Shown: one piece after another, positions 20,705 to 23,101 of the stretch
How positions within the stretch are numbered: the stretch's first letter is position 1
Layout: the number at the start of each line of letters is the position of its first letter
Assembly: GCA_023267475.1 (NCBI GenBank)
Contig: JAHFND010000005.1
Location: forward strand, 1 to 23,101
Length of the DNA stretch: 23,101 nucleotides
Source: a bacterium
GTDB lineage: Bacteria; Patescibacteriota; Minisyncoccia; Phycocordibacterales; UBA5272
Direction of reading: 5' to 3'
Program-made: the position numbers and the translations under genes
The notes under the pieces: generated by a model
The model's database searches: none
Seen by the model: only the letters and a program-made list of their open reading frames with translations
Told to the model about the DNA's origin: nothing

Positions 20705-22462
20705 TTTCTTACTTTTTATTTCTTTTTCTAATCTTTCAATTAGTTCTTCAATTTTTAATTCACCAATCTTTCCTTCAGTTCTGTGTTCAAGAGTTACTGT
20801 GCCATTTGTAACTTCAGCATCTCCAATCACTGCCCAGTATGGAGTTTTCATCTCACGAGTGTTACGAATCTTTTTACCCAGTCCTTCTTTTGAGTTATCG
20901 ACTTCAACTCTTATATTTGAATCGATTAATTTTTCAAAGACTTCTTTTGCATAATCTTGATGTTTATCAGCAATTGGAAGTATCGTGATTTGATTTGGAG
21001 ATAACCAAAGAGGAAAGTTTCCTGCGAAGTGTTCTATCATTACACCCATGAATCTTTCTAGTGATCCAGAGATAGCGCGGTGTATAACCACAGGTCTTTC
21101 TTTTTTGCCTTCTTCATTTATAAAAGATAAATCGAATCTTTCTGGTAGATTGAAATCACATTGAATTGTTGCGAGTTGCCATTCACGTCCTATCGCATCT
21201 TTGAATATGAAATCAAGTTTTGGTCCGTAGAATGCAGCTTCACCTTCCACTTCTTTATAAGGAAGATCTTGCTCAGCACAGACTTTTTTAAGAGTGCTTT
21301 CTGCTTTTTCCCATACTTCATCACTACCTAACCATTTTTCTTTATTATCATCACGTAGGGATAGTCTAACCCAATAACCATCCATCATATTCATTGTCGT
21401 ATAAAATTCTTTTATGATAGATACAATAGTTTTTATTTCTTCACCTATTTGTTCTACTCTACAGAATAGGTGACCATCATCTTGAGTGATAGAACGCACA
21501 CGTGTAAGTCCTCCTAATTGTCCTGACTTTTCATCACGATAGACTGTCGCTGGTTCGAAGTAACGTACAGGCATATCACGATATGAAAATTGATTATCAG
21601 TAAATATCTGCATATGATGAGGGCAGTTCATCGGCTTTAGTATGAATGAATCTTCTTTTCCTTGCACACGGAATAATTCATCACCAAACTTTTCAGCATG
21701 TCCTGAAGTTTCATAAAGTGCTAGTTTTGCAATGTGTGGAGTCCATACGCGTGAGTACCCCTTCTTTGCATGCATTGACCATAAATAATCTTCTATTTCT
21801 TTTCTAATAATCATTCCACGCGGAGCAATGAGCGGTAGTCCTGCACCAATAAGGTTTGATGTAGTAAATAATTTTAATTGTGCACCTAGTATTCTGTGAT
21901 CACGTTTTTTTGCTTCTTCTTGTTGAAGAATGTATGCATCAAGTTCTGCTTTATTATTAAATGCTAGTCCGTAGATACGAGTAAGCATTGTATTTTTCTC
22001 ATCTCCACGCCAATACGCTCCTGCGATGTGAGAAAGCATGAATCCATCAAGTGGTATTTCTCTTGTGTTTTTTACATGTGGTCCTTCACATAAATCGAAG
22101 AAATCTTCCCCAGTATGATAGAGCGTTACATCTTCTCCTTTTTCTCTTATTCCTTCAATTAGTTCTTTTTTGAAAGGGTTTACAGAAAATAATGTGTTTG
22201 CTTGGTCAGGGGACACAGTTTCTATTTTGAAATCTAAGTGTCGCTTTATAATCTCACGCATTGTATCTTCTACTTTTTTAAGATCGTCATTCCCAATCTT
22301 TACACTATCTACGAAATCAATATCATAATAAAATCCTGTGTCTGTCACTGGTCCGATGGTAGGTAGTGCGTGTGGGAAATGATGTTTTATAGCCATCAGA
22401 AGAACGTGGGCTAAAGAATGACGGATTTTGAAAATCTCTGAATGGTCTTCTTTGTGTGACAT
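20702..22462 (-). CDS. thrS: threonine-tRNA ligase without TGS domain
   Basis: The frame is open from a GTG at 22510, but the ATG at 22462 is preferred because an extended -10 box lies 9 nt before it. The 586-aa product starts directly in the editing (N2) domain: His15-xxx-His19 of RHSLAHVLLMA and GPVTDTGFYYDIDF. The TGS/N1 domain of ~60 aa present in E. coli ThrS is missing. The catalytic core has MNCPHHMQIF (zinc Cys and motif area), YRDEKSGQLGGLTRVRSITQDDGHLFC (motif 2; the key part is GLTRVRSITQDD) and VIHRAISGSLERFMGVMIEH (motif 3). The anticodon-binding domain follows (LPLWLSPNQITILPI to the end). It should charge tRNA-Thr, whose gene is at 11739, and clear mischarged Ser-tRNA-Thr. It is divergent from lemA. 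Confidence 0.95.
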   Translation of the reverse strand: MSHKEDHSEIFKIRHSLAHVLLMAIKHHFPHALPTIGPVTDTGFYYDIDFVDSVKIGNDDLKKVEDTMREIIKRHLDFKIETVSPDQANTLFSVNPFKKELIEGIREKGEDVTLYHTGEDFFDLCEGPHVKNTREIPLDGFMLSHIAGAYWRGDEKNTMLTRIYGLAFNNKAELDAYILQQEEAKKRDHRILGAQLKLFTTSNLIGAGLPLIAPRGMIIRKEIEDYLWSMHAKKGYSRVWTPHIAKLALYETSGHAEKFGDELFRVQGKEDSFILKPMNCPHHMQIFTDNQFSYRDMPVRYFEPATVYRDEKSGQLGGLTRVRSITQDDGHLFCRVEQIGEEIKTIVSIIKEFYTTMNMMDGYWVRLSLRDDNKEKWLGSDEVWEKAESTLKKVCAEQDLPYKEVEGEAAFYGPKLDFIFKDAIGREWQLATIQCDFNLPERFDLSFINEEGKKERPVVIHRAISGSLERFMGVMIEHFAGNFPLWLSPNQITILPIADKHQDYAKEVFEKLIDSNIRVEVDNSKEGLGKKIRNTREMKTPYWAVIGDAEVTNGTVTLEHRTEGKIGELKIEELIERLEKEIKSKK

Positions 22463-22471
22463 AGTCCTTAT

Positions 22472-22480
22472 ATAGTACCA
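22472..22480 (-). promoter_or_regulatory. extended -10 promoter of thrS
   Basis: On the minus strand TGG (22480-22478) precedes TACTAT (22477-22472), 9 nt before the thrS ATG. This leaves no leader for the operator-like mRNA structure that regulates thrS in E. coli, or for a T-box. Confidence 0.5.
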
Positions 22481-22531
22481 GAAAACAATGTCTTTGTGGA
22501 GTTTTTGCACTTTTAAAATGAGCTTATTTCC

Positions 22532-22559
22532 TTGACAGGGAATGCAGGTTTTGTACTAT
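22532..22559 (+). promoter_or_regulatory. consensus promoter of lemA
   Basis: TTGACA (22532-22537), a 16-bp spacer and TACTAT (22554-22559) form the best -35 match in the window. A ~60-nt leader results. A second TACTAT (22614-22619) sits 6 nt before the ATG and could give a leaderless transcript. Confidence 0.65.
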
Positions 22560-22567
22560 GAAGTAGC

Positions 22568-22615
22568 TACTTGCCTTAATGTTAGAAGGACACGACAGAT
22601 TACTTTTGGCAAGTA
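22568..22615 (+). other. lemA leader stem-loop
   Basis: TACTTGCC (22568-22575) is complementary to GGCAAGTA (22608-22615), closing a 32-nt loop that contains AGAAGGA. A short ORF from ATG 22579 to TAA 22635 overlaps the lemA start in another frame. The loop's purine tract would suit that ORF poorly, so its translation is uncertain. Confidence 0.35.
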
Positions 22616-22625
22616 CTATTAATTT

Positions 22626-23101
22626 ATGTCATTAACTTATATATCAATTGGAATTTTAGTTTTATTATTACTAGTTTGTGTAGCTATATACAACGGTCTT
22701 GTTACTTCACGTATGCGAGTGAAGGAGGCTTGGGCAGATATAGATATTCAATTAAAGCGTCGCTTTGATCTTATTCCTAATCTTGTAAATACAGTAAAAG
22801 GTTCTACAAGTTTTGAATCAGGAACATTAGAAAAAGTGATAGAAGCAAGAAGTAAAGGTCTTCAGGCACAAACTCCATCTCAAATAGGGGAGGCAGACAA
22901 AGCCATGAAATCAGCTCTCACAGGATTTTTTGCTCTTGCAGAAAGTTATCCAGATTTAAAATCAAATCAAAACTTTATCACACTTCAAAATGAACTTTCT
23001 GATACAGAAAACAAGATCCAAGCCGCACGTCGTTTCTATAACAGTGTTGTTACAGAATACAATACACAATTACAAACTGTTCCGACAAATATCTTTGCTA
23101 G
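22626..23101 (+). CDS. lemA: LemA family protein (3' end outside window)
   Basis: About 158 codons are present before the window ends. The product begins with a membrane helix (about residues 3-23, YISIGILVLLLLVCVAIYN), then NGLVTSRMRVKEAWADIDIQLKRRFDLIPNLVNTVKG, whose VKEAWADIDIQLKRR and DLIPNLV are the family signature. Long helices follow (QTPSQIGEADKAMKSAL, LKSNQNFITLQNELSDTENK, IQAARRFYNSVVTEYN). LemA proteins are N-out membrane-anchored four-helix bundles of uncertain role, often encoded beside a TPM/HtpX-type gene, which would lie beyond the window. Expected full length is ~185-190 aa, so about 30 residues are missing at the edge. Confidence 0.93.
   Translation, partial: MSLTYISIGILVLLLLVCVAIYNGLVTSRMRVKEAWADIDIQLKRRFDLIPNLVNTVKGSTSFESGTLEKVIEARSKGLQAQTPSQIGEADKAMKSALTGFFALAESYPDLKSNQNFITLQNELSDTENKIQAARRFYNSVVTEYNTQLQTVPTNIFA

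Noticed and set aside
20338..20954. Overlapping frames around the gyrB-thrS spacer (minus 20338-20649, plus 20601-20954)
   Set aside because: They run antisense through real genes and the terminator and have shadow-like composition. The 55-aa plus-strand frame explains the locus better.
22579..22635. Leader ORF before lemA as a confirmed gene
   Set aside because: Eighteen codons with no good initiation site. Kept only as a speculative element.
1..23101. CRISPR arrays, insertion sequences or prophage genes
   Set aside because: No regular repeats with spacers, no transposase or integrase motifs and no phage structural genes were found on either strand.

Overview
The window looks like a stretch of a Patescibacteria (Candidate Phyla Radiation) chromosome, most likely of the Parcubacteria/Paceibacteria group. 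This is inferred from the AT-rich sequence, very tight gene packing, near absence of Shine-Dalgarno sites, trimmed translation proteins (EF-Ts of 152 aa, PheS and ThrS without their N-terminal appendages, a shortened RF1) and a secreted protein with the Cys-rich GIDCGG motif common in these genomes. The standard genetic code fits all large genes. I saw no insertion sequence, CRISPR array or prophage.

Layout. 1-402: the 3' end of 23S rRNA, a shortened tRNA-like element and 5S rRNA. 473-4853: envelope genes, namely an anchored Cys-motif protein, RodA, a polyprenyl-phosphate sugar transferase (minus strand) and a GT4 glycosyltransferase. 4871-9885: mostly single-gene units with their own promoters: bL25, a coiled-coil transglycosylase, bL31, RF1 and a sodium:solute symporter. 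9909-11624: a promoter, a long leader, rpsB, tsf and a small membrane protein. 11648-12010: tRNA-Thr(UGU) flanked by partial copies of itself and a run of perfect hairpins. 12029-14003: an anchored thioredoxin-like protein and a GT2 glycosyltransferase. 14042-17764: pheS, pheT and a C39-like cysteine peptidase. 17765-18284: a regulatory-looking stretch with one uncertain small gene. 18285-20363: gyrB. 20413-20704: a small GC-rich gene with its own promoter, Shine-Dalgarno site and terminator. 20702-22462: thrS (minus strand). 22532-23101: lemA, cut by the window end.

The gene set is housekeeping (translation, gyrase) mixed with cell-wall and surface-glycan genes. The most striking feature is that PheT, the beta subunit of phenylalanyl-tRNA synthetase, carries an apparently intact NlpC/P60 cysteine-hydrolase domain inside its B5 domain and lacks the N-terminal OB-fold. 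The next gene, one base later, encodes a second papain-fold enzyme (C39-like). Other signals worth attention are a recurring extended -10 box 6-12 nt before start codons, which implies leaderless mRNAs, the repeat- and hairpin-rich tRNA-Thr locus, and the 55-aa GC-rich gene that alone has a good Shine-Dalgarno site.
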